A stretch of DNA of 64,000 bases from Symbioplanes lichenis (GTDB taxonomy: Bacteria > Actinomycetota > Actinomycetes > Mycobacteriales > Micromonosporaceae). Each line of letters starts with the position of its first letter. Position 1 is the stretch's first letter. A model generated the notes under the pieces. That model saw nothing but the letters and a program-made list of their open reading frames with translations. It made no database searches and had not been told where the DNA came from. The stretch lies in contig NZ_JAUZQD010000025.1 in the NCBI RefSeq assembly GCF_030709675.1, forward strand, positions 1 to 64,000. The letters are read 5' to 3'. Both the position numbers and the translations under genes were made by a program. Of this stretch, positions 27,301 to 35,298 are shown in pieces.

Positions 27301-30300
27301 GCTGATCCACGACGGCACCCGCCGGCAAGACTCCGCCACTGAGCGCCGCCGCCACGGCCCCTTCGGTCCGCCCCAGATCCGCAGTGAGCGAGACTCCGCC
27401 GAAAGTCGTCCCCGCAGCCGCCCGCCGCAAATCCGCCCCGGCGTCTCCCCCACTCTCCCCAGGCGCCGTCCCCGGCCCGTCCTCGCTCAGTCCGCCTGGC
27501 CGGCCTCCGCGATCTCCGCCAGCTCCGCCTCGCTCGGCAACGGTGTCGTCGCGAACCTCAGCGCCTCGCGCTCCGCCGTCACCCTGTCCACGGCCCGCGC
27601 CCGGTACCGCTCGGGATGCGTCCACATCCCCTCGTACACCGCCGTGTCCCGCATCCACGTCCGAGACCGGTAGTGCCACACCACCGACCGCGTCGGCTCC
27701 AGATTCGCCGTCACGGCCAGGAGATTGGTCGGAGCCTCCTCCGGGCCGATCGGTTCCTTCTCCGGATCCCCCCTCTTGTAGAGGAGTGCGTAGCTGAACG
27801 TCGCTGCTTCCATGGTCGATCTCCGTGACGATGTGATCCAGGCCGGGCAGATAGGTCTCTGTCAGCCCGCGGCCGGCGACTTCTCCGGCGAATGTAATCC
27901 CCTCGGCCTCGAGCCACGCCCGATAACGCGGGAGCTCGATCTGCTGGGCGACCTTGCCCAGCCACGTTCCGAAACTGGTGTCCCGGGCCGCTTCGAACAG
28001 GTCCGGGCGCTGGTCGAGGCCGCCCGGCAACGACTCGACGACCTGGCCGTCCATGTTCTGCCGCAGGATGTCCAGGAACGCACCGATCCGGACATCGATC
28101 GGGTTGCTGATCTTCCGGAACCGCTCGTACGGTTCGTGGGTCGTCGCGCCCACCGCAGCACTCGCCGCCGTCGGGAACTGGAGCTCGAAAACTTGCCCGT
28201 CAGGCGCGGTGAACGTGCCGTTCATGCCGTAGAAGCGGTTGCCCGGGCGCCAGAAGTTCTTGATGTCGTCGCGCGGATCGACCACGTAGCCCTTGGCTCG
28301 CAACGCGTCGACAACATGAGCGACGGTGGAACCGTACGCCGCTCCACCCGGCGAGATCATCGTGAAGCGGACGATGTCGTTGATGTCGGCCAGCGCAGCC
28401 GACATGTCCAAGTTCTGGACCTCGTACTCGGCCCGGAACTTCTGGGCGATGGACTCGGCGCCCTTGATGCGCCTGTCCTCCTTGTCCAGCCGCGCGCCGT
28501 CCGACCCGTCGAGACCGAGCTCGGCATTGGCCGACAGCACCAGTGCCCGCAGGTCCGACAAGATGCGGGCAGCGGGCTCCCTGGCCGCGCTGATGGCTTG
28601 CTGCACCGCATTCCGCTCGTCGTCGTACAGCCCGGCATAGGTCGCGCCCATGTCGGCAGCGGGGTCGTACTCGACGCGATCGCCTCCAGGGTTCGCGTCA
28701 GCGGGCCCGGATTCGCCTCCTCGGTCGCCGTCCGCATCGGCGTCAGCAGCTGGTCCCGGGTTGTCGAGCGGTCCACTCGGCTCGGGCGACACAGGCGAGA
28801 CGTCACTGCGATCGCCCGGGGTGCGGTCCTGGTCGGCCGGGCCGGTGGAGACGCCGGTGGACTGCTGGGTGGCGGCCGGGGAGACCACGGCCGGGTTGGT
28901 GGGCCGGCCGGTGTCGTCGAGGGTGATGGACCAGCTGTTGGCGACGCGGTCGGCGTAGAGGGGGGCCGTGTCGCTGACCTGGCGGGTCTGGGCGTCGATC
29001 CACACGACGGTGCCGCCGCTGTTGACGGCGTTCCAGGTGTGGGCGACGCCGCCGTCGGACCAGGTCGAGATGATGATCGCGGCGGAGCCGGGGCCCGCCT
29101 GGAGCAACTGGTCGGCCACGGCGTCCAGGCCCGTACGCCCGCCACCCCGATGCTCGAAGTCGGCGCCCAGCCACTGCTGCTGGCGCGCGGTGCTGGCGGC
29201 CTCCGTCGTATCCGGCTGCGCCATGGCGCCGGACACCTGCGGGTCGCCGAACCAGGTCGACAGAACAGACAGGCCAACGTCGGCGCAGTTGCTGTTCCGC
29301 CCGGGCACATCCGGACCGCCGTCGTTGACAAGCTGCGGCCACTGAGACGTACGCGGGTCCGGGTGCACCAGCGGCCGGCCGTCAGCGGCGCGGGGCACCT
29401 CGTTGTCGAGCGCCTGCTGGTCCACCTCGGCCGGCGGGGTCAAGCCCTGGTCGCCGGTCGGGCGCGAGTCGCCCAGTGGCCGGCCGTCGCCCAGGGCACC
29501 GGTGTCGGACGGGGGCGGGTTGATGCCGGGCAGGCGATCCGGGTCAGTGACGGCTTCGATGCCGAAGTTGGGCATGTACTGGCTGCACGTCGAGCACGGC
29601 TCCCAGTAGGTGCCATGATCGGCGTGGCGGCCGTCGTCGCCATGGATGACCTGGTGGGTCACCATTTGTGAGCCCTGGAGCTGTGACTTCGCGAATGTCT
29701 CGAACGAGGCGCTCGTCGCGGCCTCGTACTGGGACAGCAGCGCTTGATCGCTCATGGCGGCGAAGTCCGACGACGAAGGGGCCACGGCGGCGAAAGACGG
29801 ATAGTCGGCGGCGGATCGCGCAGTGTCGTAGAGGGACTGGAGATCGTGCAGGGCATCGGAGATGAGCGCTACCTCGGCGCACTTGCCGTGGCCTCGAGCG
29901 AGGGTGCCGCCGTTCTCCTCAGTCTGGGTTTTTATATCCGCCAGCATGCGGCCGAGCAGCGGATGCACGTTGAGGCTGACGTTCTTCATCGTCCGCATGC
30001 TCGTGTGCGTGTAGAGGCGGCCACTCGGCGTAAGCATCGCGCCGGCCATGCCGGGCATCCTCTTCCGATGAATCTTGGGGTCCGCGTCGTCCCGAGTCGT
30101 CGCGAGCATCTTCTGCGCCAAGGCGTGCGAGGCGCTGATCAGCATGGCGCGCGCTTCCGGACCTCGCACGTCGAGGTTCTCATCCAGCTGGACGGGGCTG
30201 AGCTGCCAGCCGAACTGGCCCGCGACCGTCGCCCCGTCGGAGCGGGCGAAGGTGTCGGGATCAACACCGCCGGCGACGCTGCGGCCGCTGTCGGCTGCGT

Positions 30301-33016
30301 TGCCGGTGCTGACGGGCACGGCGACCAGAGCCGGGTCGGAACGGTCGCTGTCGGTGTCGCTCGGCGGGCCGGCGTCGGCATTTGAGCCTGTACGCGGGTC
30401 AGTGTCCGCGTGGTGTGCGACGGCCGGGTTCGTGGTGGTGTCGCCGGTGTGGCTGCTGTCGAGACGCGGACCGGCAGCTCCGCCGGTGTCGGGGTTGCTG
30501 TCGTTGTCGGAGTTGCTGTCGCCGTTGGGGTCGCGGTCACTGTCGGGGGCGGCGTCGGTGTCGACGGGTGTTGCCGGGATGTTGCGGTCGGGGGTGGGGG
30601 TGTCGGTGGCCGGGTCGAGGGGGGCCGGGGCGGCGTGGTCGGGGGTGCCGACCTGGACGTCGCTGGTGAGGGCGCCGGGGTCGACGGCCGGGGCGACGTT
30701 CACGGTGCCGGTGCCGGCGATGGGGCGGGCTTCGGTGGGGCCGCCGGCCAGGTGGGGGGCGTTCGGGTTGGTGCGGCTGGGGTTCGACGACGGGTTGGTT
30801 GCGGTTGCGGTGGTGCCGGAGGTTGTGGTGTTGGTGCCGGGCGTCGTGGTGGGCGACGTGGTGGTCGGGCCGGCGGTCGACGTGGTGGTTGGGCCCGTGG
30901 GTGAGGTGGTGGTCGGGCCAACGGCGGTGGATGTGGTGGTGACCGGCGACGTTGAGCTCGAAGTGGTGGTCGTGACTGGCGTCGGGGAAAGGTTCGGAGA
31001 GACACCCGCCACGGGAGAGCCGGGCGCAGGCGTGCCGGGCATGGTGGCCGAGGGGTTTGCGGCGGGGTCCGACACGGCGTCGGGTGAGGACACGGCATCG
31101 GGTGAGACCGCGGTGTCCGAGAGCGGCCCGGCGGGGTTCGGCGCGGACGGGACAGGGCTCGACGAGGGTTCAGCGGCGACGGGCGCGGAAGAAGGATCCG
31201 CCGCGGTTGGCCCCGAGGAAACAGGAGCGGGCGAGCCAGGAGCAGTAGTGCCAGGAGCGGGCGAGCCAGGAGCAGACGCGCCGGGAGCAGAGGCGTCGGA
31301 GGAGGAAGGAGGAGAGGAGGAGGAAGAGGAGGAGGAAGAGGCCGAGGAAGTGGAGGTCGAGGAAGAGGAGGTCGAGTTGTCACCGCCGGGCGGCGGGGAG
31401 GAGTTGTCCGCCACCGGGCCGGAGGGCGCGGGTGCCGCCACGGGAGTGTCGGACGCCACGGGAGCGTTGGTGGCCGGGGCCGGCGAGGTGTCGCTTGTGG
31501 ACGGTGTTTCGACCGATGGCGAGGGCTCGCGGACTTCGATGGACTGGGCGCCGGGTGGCGGCGGGGTTGCCACGGTGTCGGCGGGGGTGGAGGCGGCCGG
31601 GTCGGCGGCTGTGGGCGTACCTGTGGTGGGGGTTGCGGTGGAGCCCGCCAGGGAGGCGTCGCCGGACGGCGGTCCACCACCAGCGCCGGAGCTCGGACCG
31701 GACCCCGCGTCGGAGGAGGAACCCGAGCCGGGAGAAGAGGGGGACGACGGGGAAGAAGCGGAGGAAGACGACGACGAATCGGAGCCCGGCGAGGAAGAAG
31801 ACGGGGATGAGGAAGAAGACGAGGACGAGTCGCCGGTAACAGGGGCGATGACGGTTGTGCCCGGGTCGCCGACGATCGGGGCGGTTGAGGTGGGCGCTCC
31901 GGAGAACGCCGTCGCCACCTTGCCGGCCAGGTTCACGGTGCCGTTCGTGCCGGCCGCCAGCAGGTTGCCCGTACCGGTGCCGACGCCGGTGAGGGCCGGA
32001 CGGCCCGCGCCGCCGGCGAAGCCGCCCAGGAAGTCGCTCGCACCCGGCATTTCCCATTGGCCGGTGAAGGCGGCGTTGGTGAGGACGCTGGACGCCGGGG
32101 AGACGACGGCGTTGACCGTGCCCGCGGAGACGGCGTTGCCGGCCCAGTTGCCGACGCCTTTCACCGCGCCGGCGCCCTTGAAGTTCATGTTGACCTTGGG
32201 CGTGGGGATGGCGCCGGTGACCTTGCTGAAGCCCTTGCCGACCGGGGCGCCGATGACCGCACCGATGGCGCCGCCCGTGCCGGACATGAGGGTGCGCTGG
32301 GTGTCGAAGCCGTCGCGGGTGCCCTTGTTGATCTGGTAGGCCTGGGCGCCCACGTCGATGATGAGCTCCTCGCCGACCTCCTCGACGATCTCCTTGCCGA
32401 GGTGCTTGGCGCCGTGCTTGAGGGTGTCCTTCAGCGTCTTCTTGGCGACCTGCTCGCCGGCCTCCTTGAGGAGCTTCTCGCCGCCCTTCACGAGGGCCTT
32501 CTTGCCGACCATCATGAGCAGCCGGTTCATGGCCATCGTGACGACCTGGCGGCCGCCGGCCAGGATGCCCGGGATCGCGGTCGCGGAGACGCCGCCGAGC
32601 CAGGCCATGAGGAGGGCGACGAAGACCGAGATCACGGTGATGATGACCGCGATCAGGACGGTGAGTTTCGCGTACTCGATCTCTTGTGCGGTGGAAGTGA
32701 CCGAGGCCGACAGGGCCGCCGCCGACGAGGCGAGCAGCGGAAGACCGGTTTCCGCGCCGACGCCGATCTGGTTCCAGAGGGTGTTGAAGGCCCCGCCGGC
32801 GCCGCCGCCCCAGGCCTGGGCGATCTGCATGACCGCCGGGTCGGCCTCGTTGAGCGCGGCGCCGATGGCCTCGCTGAACTGCTGCCACTGGTCGGCCAGC
32901 TCGCGCAGCTGATCCTCGTCGCCCTTGGGCCAGGCCTCGCCCGCGCTGAGCCAGCAGACGGCGTCCCAGACCCAGGCGTACTCCCCGAAGGTGTCCCGGG
33001 GGTTAGGAATCGCCAC
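21884..33016 (-). CDS. Giant multidomain T7SS polymorphic toxin (composite frame)
   Basis: An uninterrupted 3710-codon frame. Residues 1-250 form a CpnT-like WXG N-terminus (AWGGGAGGAF) with hydrophobic helices (LTVLIAVIITVISVFVALLM). Residues about 390-780 are a Ser/Thr/Pro/Ala linker. Then come a YwqJ-type deaminase (HGKCAE near 1043, PCSTC near 1141), a papain-fold domain (NCADVG near 1243, VAHTWN near 1326, WIDAQT), and a RelA/SpoT-like domain (about 1500-1640: NDIVRFTM, FYGMNG, FELQFPT). A Rossmann-like module follows (VIGGGWAATAD, VFGAGASAAWD), then a calpain-like protease (QGGVGDCGM, KGHAYEM). Two segments are doubtful: residues about 1735-1844 overlap an out-of-frame gene, and about 2634-2900 are antisense to a plus-strand gene. 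The frame may therefore be two or three genes or fragments. GTG at 33016 overlaps the WXG100 gene by 14 bases. Confidence 0.7.
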   Translation of the reverse strand: MAIPNPRDTFGEYAWVWDAVCWLSAGEAWPKGDEDQLRELADQWQQFSEAIGAALNEADPAVMQIAQAWGGGAGGAFNTLWNQIGVGAETGLPLLASSAAALSASVTSTAQEIEYAKLTVLIAVIITVISVFVALLMAWLGGVSATAIPGILAGGRQVVTMAMNRLLMMVGKKALVKGGEKLLKEAGEQVAKKTLKDTLKHGAKHLGKEIVEEVGEELIIDVGAQAYQINKGTRDGFDTQRTLMSGTGGAIGAVIGAPVGKGFSKVTGAIPTPKVNMNFKGAGAVKGVGNWAGNAVSAGTVNAVVSPASSVLTNAAFTGQWEMPGASDFLGGFAGGAGRPALTGVGTGTGNLLAAGTNGTVNLAGKVATAFSGAPTSTAPIVGDPGTTVIAPVTGDSSSSSSSSPSSSSPGSDSSSSSSASSPSSPSSPGSGSSSDAGSGPSSGAGGGPPSGDASLAGSTATPTTGTPTAADPAASTPADTVATPPPPGAQSIEVREPSPSVETPSTSDTSPAPATNAPVASDTPVAAPAPSGPVADNSSPPPGGDNSTSSSSTSTSSASSSSSSSSSPPSSSDASAPGASAPGSPAPGTTAPGSPAPVSSGPTAADPSSAPVAAEPSSSPVPSAPNPAGPLSDTAVSPDAVSSPDAVSDPAANPSATMPGTPAPGSPVAGVSPNLSPTPVTTTTSSSTSPVTTTSTAVGPTTTSPTGPTTTSTAGPTTTSPTTTPGTNTTTSGTTATATNPSSNPSRTNPNAPHLAGGPTEARPIAGTGTVNVAPAVDPGALTSDVQVGTPDHAAPAPLDPATDTPTPDRNIPATPVDTDAAPDSDRDPNGDSNSDNDSNPDTGGAAGPRLDSSHTGDTTTNPAVAHHADTDPRTGSNADAGPPSDTDSDRSDPALVAVPVSTGNAADSGRSVAGGVDPDTFARSDGATVAGQFGWQLSPVQLDENLDVRGPEARAMLISASHALAQKMLATTRDDADPKIHRKRMPGMAGAMLTPSGRLYTHTSMRTMKNVSLNVHPLLGRMLADIKTQTEENGGTLARGHGKCAEVALISDALHDLQSLYDTARSAADYPSFAAVAPSSSDFAAMSDQALLSQYEAATSASFETFAKSQLQGSQMVTHQVIHGDDGRHADHGTYWEPCSTCSQYMPNFGIEAVTDPDRLPGINPPPSDTGALGDGRPLGDSRPTGDQGLTPPAEVDQQALDNEVPRAADGRPLVHPDPRTSQWPQLVNDGGPDVPGRNSNCADVGLSVLSTWFGDPQVSGAMAQPDTTEAASTARQQQWLGADFEHRGGGRTGLDAVADQLLQAGPGSAAIIISTWSDGGVAHTWNAVNSGGTVVWIDAQTRQVSDTAPLYADRVANSWSITLDDTGRPTNPAVVSPAATQQSTGVSTGPADQDRTPGDRSDVSPVSPEPSGPLDNPGPAADADADGDRGGESGPADANPGGDRVEYDPAADMGATYAGLYDDERNAVQQAISAAREPAARILSDLRALVLSANAELGLDGSDGARLDKEDRRIKGAESIAQKFRAEYEVQNLDMSAALADINDIVRFTMISPGGAAYGSTVAHVVDALRAKGYVVDPRDDIKNFWRPGNRFYGMNGTFTAPDGQVFELQFPTAASAAVGATTHEPYERFRKISNPIDVRIGAFLDILRQNMDGQVVESLPGGLDQRPDLFEAARDTSFGTWLGKVAQQIELPRYRAWLEAEGITFAGEVAGRGLTETYLPGLDHIVTEIDHGSSDVQLRTPLQEGGSGEGTDRPGGGSDQSPGRDGESGADAVGGVALPVSDVDAGHGGVRGDVDASRAVPGAGRGQGDGGARGAEVRDDTVAERGGAGGDRGGRPGGLSEDGPGTAPGESGGDAGADLRRAAAGTTFGGVSLTADLGRTEGAVAAALSGGVLPAGAVVDQQGVTLRADGGEPHRVRFEFAEPAGRVAPVAVVRAGPVETVVRVSTAAEPDLVRRAVAAALAEAQQVQSERAAGVRVDATRALSEGSREDTFSARDAGRVAELAVLASDLDRATDTGRRAQLEADAHSLLITSGLLEGPRDVHGHDGNVPVVGADAVAVRLGLLAQHPVVTGLLAGIGGAAARETALRAAQAEVRATARDLARQATAERDQADARLTAYVDSSLDVDPQHVFTRVVIGGGWAATADFVTMGAPGHVDGQLPPVLAIGQATEPWAGRADLGMGQVPAELELPGLPFQPADLAEDGTAFTPSSVFATAIGAARALSGMPTYHGQATRVETRARSDGAGWPDNAKYKVTVGERTFWASSVDVATGPGPARVPTPAGAPDGRYADPATGYSVDYAGGDATFRDADGNVVDRADLPAAARTVLGGGKPLLVDTAGQVTDTRIADVDSAGRPTGWTVDAATGVVHDADGRPSDAAPEDVRARLATRTAGPAVDFGGSNLADAYREDDAVLVFGAGASAAWDVEQASAGGAGPIEWAARATMTDEIRAIKNDDERQQALLAKSFEGGKNRRNTLPGQGAYDIIGPQGIKQSLRELSSVRHTVDGRFLVTFSDGAQSSFDRVVFSVGLDGQLPGGPAALLDGVPLRSISGPPTTGPDGLQDLLGLGDGRGLRVLGAAAVDRTLRGQLGDVQVAEAAIAAQEQALPADSHRIAPSIRFHAQRIAEANRLDGPPEGAALPGPTPTHPGEGAEPLVEGGAVAGVVDVERVDAAVVPEARGPRLDGDVVAVEVEPLQGGHPLREGRDESVGVGDPGLVEVEVAQPAEPVGGAQRPEPVVAERAEPQGQTAEPVDQRTAGEPGGEGSIDAAQGDVADGQTLVQGSAVLQKGGTAQHDGLREAAVRDGAVEPLGVDPELRQQPSVVPETGTAEVGEPRVGPLDQRHEPDVLPPGRGDLLPDQPGVTRVGALGGVGVGEPDVEVVRGGQDGGVQLGGGEAHPASLDADGALAEARRALPSVVRAAAVTSIVELNRDYYEVHTGAATAVRVRLRVGPLTGIAQTTRDNDGNYTVTVSDRAAAGAIRPALAREIAGLAAWHNTHVSVPTGVLSGGASGPIDPAGLSVHDHGRLAEIRALAEQYAGGDKGTRTALRARVDDLAEQLGLRAPDSPDTRARWSLVPADVTAALSRLSTPAISSAYAQHVFNSRWDTDNEHYRQHDYRRKIFDAQMQPLSDAQIAANLRELAVAAEHERSGVALMPEHAGQIVSLPDHLLNRIHQADPALAARVAAEGVYVNLSGRPELGPYSVTGLPMPNYATAQGEIAFDTSTPEGRYSLLLEDRARVEAAMRLAPNAHIPPEILSTHSLQYFQAAETMYYVPDALTAALAEMAPEPVRYQEGAATSVTPAATTALAHQVTVAEPDQVSVPTSGYGRVLDPATGQPVPLFDGPPARHQARQGGVGDCGMIATIGAVAGHRPDLLSRMIQPNPDGTVDVVFHETSLPGAVVTPTGRELRITVTPDVPLTSFDTTESAYVRQVQVGASWAAVVEKAVAALDRTWSDARRDVWQKMWNDFHETTGEAAPAGYARLTFGSTSAWQAELLSQLTGLPARTATFNPTVGVEPATEARLSALLAAGNPVIVGSRPGYPNGEPFGLVKGHAYEMVAVAQGKVWLRDPYDARHPDPMTIREFLDSMAPSFAYLDGTAPPAPAPAPAPASAPSQGVPHTAGRIHTDDYVATVTYYAVMSAGAAAEGLTVVAVDGQETKVGRWTAPDASGAGGERPVTRDVAERIAADVLGFALPDELSLRDMLGR
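24317..25117 (+). CDS. TIGR02996-like domain protein with LRR-like region
   Basis: A 266-residue protein encoded opposite to the giant toxin frame. It starts MSLSAAELYAAVLAAPDDLD and continues VRLAYADAAEGSDPRHARLI, the signature of the TIGR02996 repeat-companion domain. The C-terminal half has leucine-rich-repeat-like strands (LRHLDLYQAGITDADAF, LQWLNLDGNDV). The antisense translation is Gly/Glu/Val-biased shadow sequence, so this strand is the real one. Such proteins are often protein-protein interaction or regulatory modules. Its place inside the toxin frame suggests an insertion. Confidence 0.78.
   Translation: MSLSAAELYAAVLAAPDDLDVRLAYADAAEGSDPRHARLIREQIAATRREHVRLMTLVERPNSGLAYFRGPGFGDDARLLAKFGVDAEWLDGAVTYCGFPEAVMLSGAAFLEHGASLYERLPVRHVALSGVDAALATRLAGSPLVDRLSSLALRLCPLGNDGLRALGASDRFRRLRHLDLYQAGITDADAFVAALPERMPALQWLNLDGNDVSVQPWPSGFGHDGGIHPLYVDYPGHGAALNERFGPFAWMRGGWAWQGGPFWGTV
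27487..27813 (-). CDS. Small protein overlapping the toxin frame, candidate immunity factor
   Basis: A 108-residue frame starting MEAATFSYALLYKRGDPEKE, one base out of register with the giant frame. Its protein looks natural: mixed charge, WHYRSRTWMRDTAVY, and an acidic C-terminal helix. In the same stretch the giant frame reads Gly/Asp/Arg-rich filler. Codons strongly prefer G/C at third positions in this frame. It begins right after the RelA/SpoT-like domain, where an immunity gene would be expected. The family is not recognised. Confidence 0.6.
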   Translation of the reverse strand: MEAATFSYALLYKRGDPEKEPIGPEEAPTNLLAVTANLEPTRSVVWHYRSRTWMRDTAVYEGMWTHPERYRARAVDRVTAEREALRFATTPLPSEAELAEIAEAGQAD

Positions 33017-33350
33017 GCTGACCGCCGCCGAACCACTTGGCCACGAGGTCGTCCTGCTCGACGGTGCCCTCGACGGCCGCGGTCACGTCGGGGCCGAGCT
33101 GGCGGACCCGCTCGACGAGCTTGACGCTGGCATCGAGGACGAGCTTCGCCGGGGCCTCACCGGCCAGATATTGCTCGTTGAACTTGGTGCCGGTCTCGTC
33201 GGTGCCCCAGGGCGCGCCGCCGTTGAGGGCGTTGATCTGCGTCACGATCCGGCTGAGGTTGCTGTGCAGGCCCTCGCCGGCGTGGGTGAGCCGGCTCGCC
33301 CCGGCGGCGGCCTCGGCGGGGTCGAGGAACGTGTCCTGCGAGTCGCTCAT
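33003..33350 (-). CDS. WXG100-like small protein
   Basis: A 115-residue helical protein with a central PWGTDETG where WXG proteins carry Trp-x-Gly, flanked by two helices (LTHAGEGLHSNLSRIVTQI and AKLVLDASVKLVERV). It overlaps ybaB-like upstream (ATGA) and the toxin start downstream by 14 bases. It is probably a secretion partner or chaperone of the giant toxin. Confidence 0.82.
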   Translation of the reverse strand: MSDSQDTFLDPAEAAAGASRLTHAGEGLHSNLSRIVTQINALNGGAPWGTDETGTKFNEQYLAGEAPAKLVLDASVKLVERVRQLGPDVTAAVEGTVEQDDLVAKWFGGGQRGDS

Positions 33351-33754
33351 CGCGGGGTGCCCTTCGTGTCGTCCGGCTGCGGGAGGTCGGCGTCGAACTG
33401 CCGGAAGATCCCGTCCAGATCATGATCGATGTACGCCTGGAACTGCGCGTTCGGCATGAACGGCCGGCACAGCTCCTCCACCTCGCCCATCGCCTTCTCG
33501 GTGGCGCGGCGGATCGTCTCGGTGACCGTGGCCGAGAGCTCCTTGGAGTTGGGCCGCCGGTAGATGCGCGCGTCGAAGTCGACCTTGATCACCTGGCCGC
33601 GCGGGCCGACCGTGACCGTCACGAGCCCGTCGTCGGACGTGTGGGTGACGCTGACCGCCTTGAGCTTCTGCTGGAGACCACCGACGTCGGAGCGCATGCG
33701 TTCGAAGCGCGTCATCAACTCGTCGGCGTGCGCGCGCATCGCCGCCAGATCCAT
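33347..33754 (-). CDS. YbaB/EbfC family nucleoid-associated-like protein
   Basis: A 135-residue protein of the YbaB fold: N-terminal helix (MRAHADELMTRFERMRSD), beta strands VTVTVGPRGQVIKVDFD, and a helix ELSATVTETIRRATEKAM. YbaB-like proteins bind DNA, and EspL of ESX-1 has this fold. The start at 33754 has a strong GGGGGAGGA site. It leads the ybaB-WXG100-toxin-SUKH operon and is divergent from the mycosin gene. Confidence 0.85.
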   Translation of the reverse strand: MDLAAMRAHADELMTRFERMRSDVGGLQQKLKAVSVTHTSDDGLVTVTVGPRGQVIKVDFDARIYRRPNSKELSATVTETIRRATEKAMGEVEELCRPFMPNAQFQAYIDHDLDGIFRQFDADLPQPDDTKGTPR

Positions 33755-33907
33755 GCCATTCCTCCCCCGTGCTGCTCGAACCCGGTCTGCGACCTGCGGT
33801 CCGACCCTTCGACCATACTGAATGGCGACGACTTACGGGATCCCCGGCGGCCCCGGCCGCCCGGTTACGATGCCTGCGGCGCCGACGAGTACGGGGAGGT
33901 GGCGCGG
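33755..33907. promoter_or_regulatory. Divergent intergenic region between toxin operon and mycosin
   Basis: This 153-base region must carry the promoters of the minus-strand toxin operon and the plus-strand mycosin gene. GGGGAGG at 33893-33899 is the mycosin ribosome site, and GGGGGAGGA on the minus strand serves ybaB-like. No convincing -10/-35 pair was identified. Confidence 0.4.
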
Positions 33908-35194
33908 GTGCGGTTCGGTCAGCGGGCGGTCGCGTGGGCAGCGGCGGCGGTCCTTGTCACGTCCGGTGGAGCCGCTCCGGCCGCCGCGGCGCGACGCGCT
34001 CCCGCGCCCTGTCAGAACCCGTCCGAATCGGGACAGGTCATCACCGCGACGCCCTGGCAGCAGCAGTGGCTCGCCCCGGAGCGGGTGTGGCCGTTCAGCA
34101 CCGGCGCCGGCATCCGGGTCGCCGTCGTCGACTCAGGCACCGACAGTTCGCACCCGCAGCTCGCCGGCAAGGTGGACCGCGGCTTCGACATGCTCAGCAA
34201 CAGTGCCGGCGGCGACATCGACTGCGTCTCCCACGGCACCGCGGTGGCGAGCATCATCGCCGCGCAACGGGTGCAGGGCGTGGGCTTCGCCGGGATCGCC
34301 CCGGACGCCCGGATCCTCCCGATCCGCGTGTCCGAGCGCGAAGTGGTGGACGGCAAGGCTTCGGGCCAGAGCGTCTCGCCCGAGGGCTTCGCCGACGCCA
34401 TCCGGCTCGCGGCCGACCGCGGCGCCAAGGTCATCAACATGTCGCTGACGCTCTACGAGAACTCGCCCGCCGTCGCCGCCGCCGTCCGATACGCGCAGGC
34501 CAAGGACGCGGTGCTCGTCGCCGCCGCGGGCAACCTGCGGGAGAACGGCAACCCGGTGCCCTATCCGGCGGCCTACGACGGGGTCATCGGCGTCGGCGCG
34601 ATCGACAACGACGGCGGGCTCGACAAGGTGTCGCAGATCGGGTCGTACGTGGACATTGTCGCCCCGGGTGGTGCGGTCGTCGCCGCCACGCGGGTCCGCG
34701 GCCACCAGGAGTGGACCGGCACCAGCTTCGCCACCCCGATGGTCAGCGCCACCGTCGCGCTGATCCGCGCGGCGGAACCCGGGCTCGACGCCGATGAGGT
34801 GCGGCAACGCCTGCTCGCGACGGCCGATCCGGCCCGGGGCGGAGCCGCGCAGGGCTATGGGAACGGGGTCGTGGACCCGTACCGTGCCGTCACGGAGCGG
34901 CTGACCGACCAGCCGGCGCGGGCGCAGCAGGCCCTTCCCCCGCTGCCGGACGATCCGGCCCGGGCAGCGCGCGCGGACCGCTGGGAGACCATCGGGCTGG
35001 TCGCGATGTGGGTGGCGCTCGGCCTGGCCGCGGCGGTCGCGCTGATCGCGGCCATTGCCCTCCTGACGCCGTACGGGCGGAAGCGCCGCTGGCGGCCCAC
35101 CCGCGCCGCCGCACAGCAGTCGCCGAAGCCGGACGCGGAGACCGAAGAGCCGGAGGACGTGTTCTTCCGCGTGCCCACCGCCCCGACGAGTTGA
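33908..35194 (+). CDS. mycP: Mycosin (T7SS subtilisin-like protease MycP)
   Basis: A 428-residue S8 protease with a signal peptide (VRFGQRAVAWAAAAVLVT). Its triad is Asp in VAVVDSGTD, His in VSHGTAVAS and Ser in GTSFATPMVS. A C-terminal membrane helix follows (IGLVAMWVALGLAAAVALIA), then a cytoplasmic tail. MycP caps and stabilises the ESX membrane complex and cleaves some substrates. GTG at 33908 is eight bases after GGGGAGG. A shared terminator follows. Confidence 0.93.
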   Translation: MRFGQRAVAWAAAAVLVTSGGAAPAAAARRAPAPCQNPSESGQVITATPWQQQWLAPERVWPFSTGAGIRVAVVDSGTDSSHPQLAGKVDRGFDMLSNSAGGDIDCVSHGTAVASIIAAQRVQGVGFAGIAPDARILPIRVSEREVVDGKASGQSVSPEGFADAIRLAADRGAKVINMSLTLYENSPAVAAAVRYAQAKDAVLVAAAGNLRENGNPVPYPAAYDGVIGVGAIDNDGGLDKVSQIGSYVDIVAPGGAVVAATRVRGHQEWTGTSFATPMVSATVALIRAAEPGLDADEVRQRLLATADPARGGAAQGYGNGVVDPYRAVTERLTDQPARAQQALPPLPDDPARAARADRWETIGLVAMWVALGLAAAVALIAAIALLTPYGRKRRWRPTRAAAQQSPKPDAETEEPEDVFFRVPTAPTS

Positions 35195-35298
35195 GACGGC
35201 CTTTCCACCGCGCCGACAAGCTGACAGCCGCGTCCGCACGCATCGACGCGCGCCGGACTGCCGCGGTTTCGCTGCGTCGACGGGTCCTGATGCGACGA

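Noticed and set aside
31260..31850. Acidic plus-strand segment as an independent protein
   Set aside because: It is the complement of serine-rich toxin linker and shows no start or family match.
30075..32339. 754-codon plus-strand frame rich in Glu and Val
   Set aside because: It is antisense to the Ser/Thr/Pro linker of the toxin; the acidic runs are complements of Ser codons.
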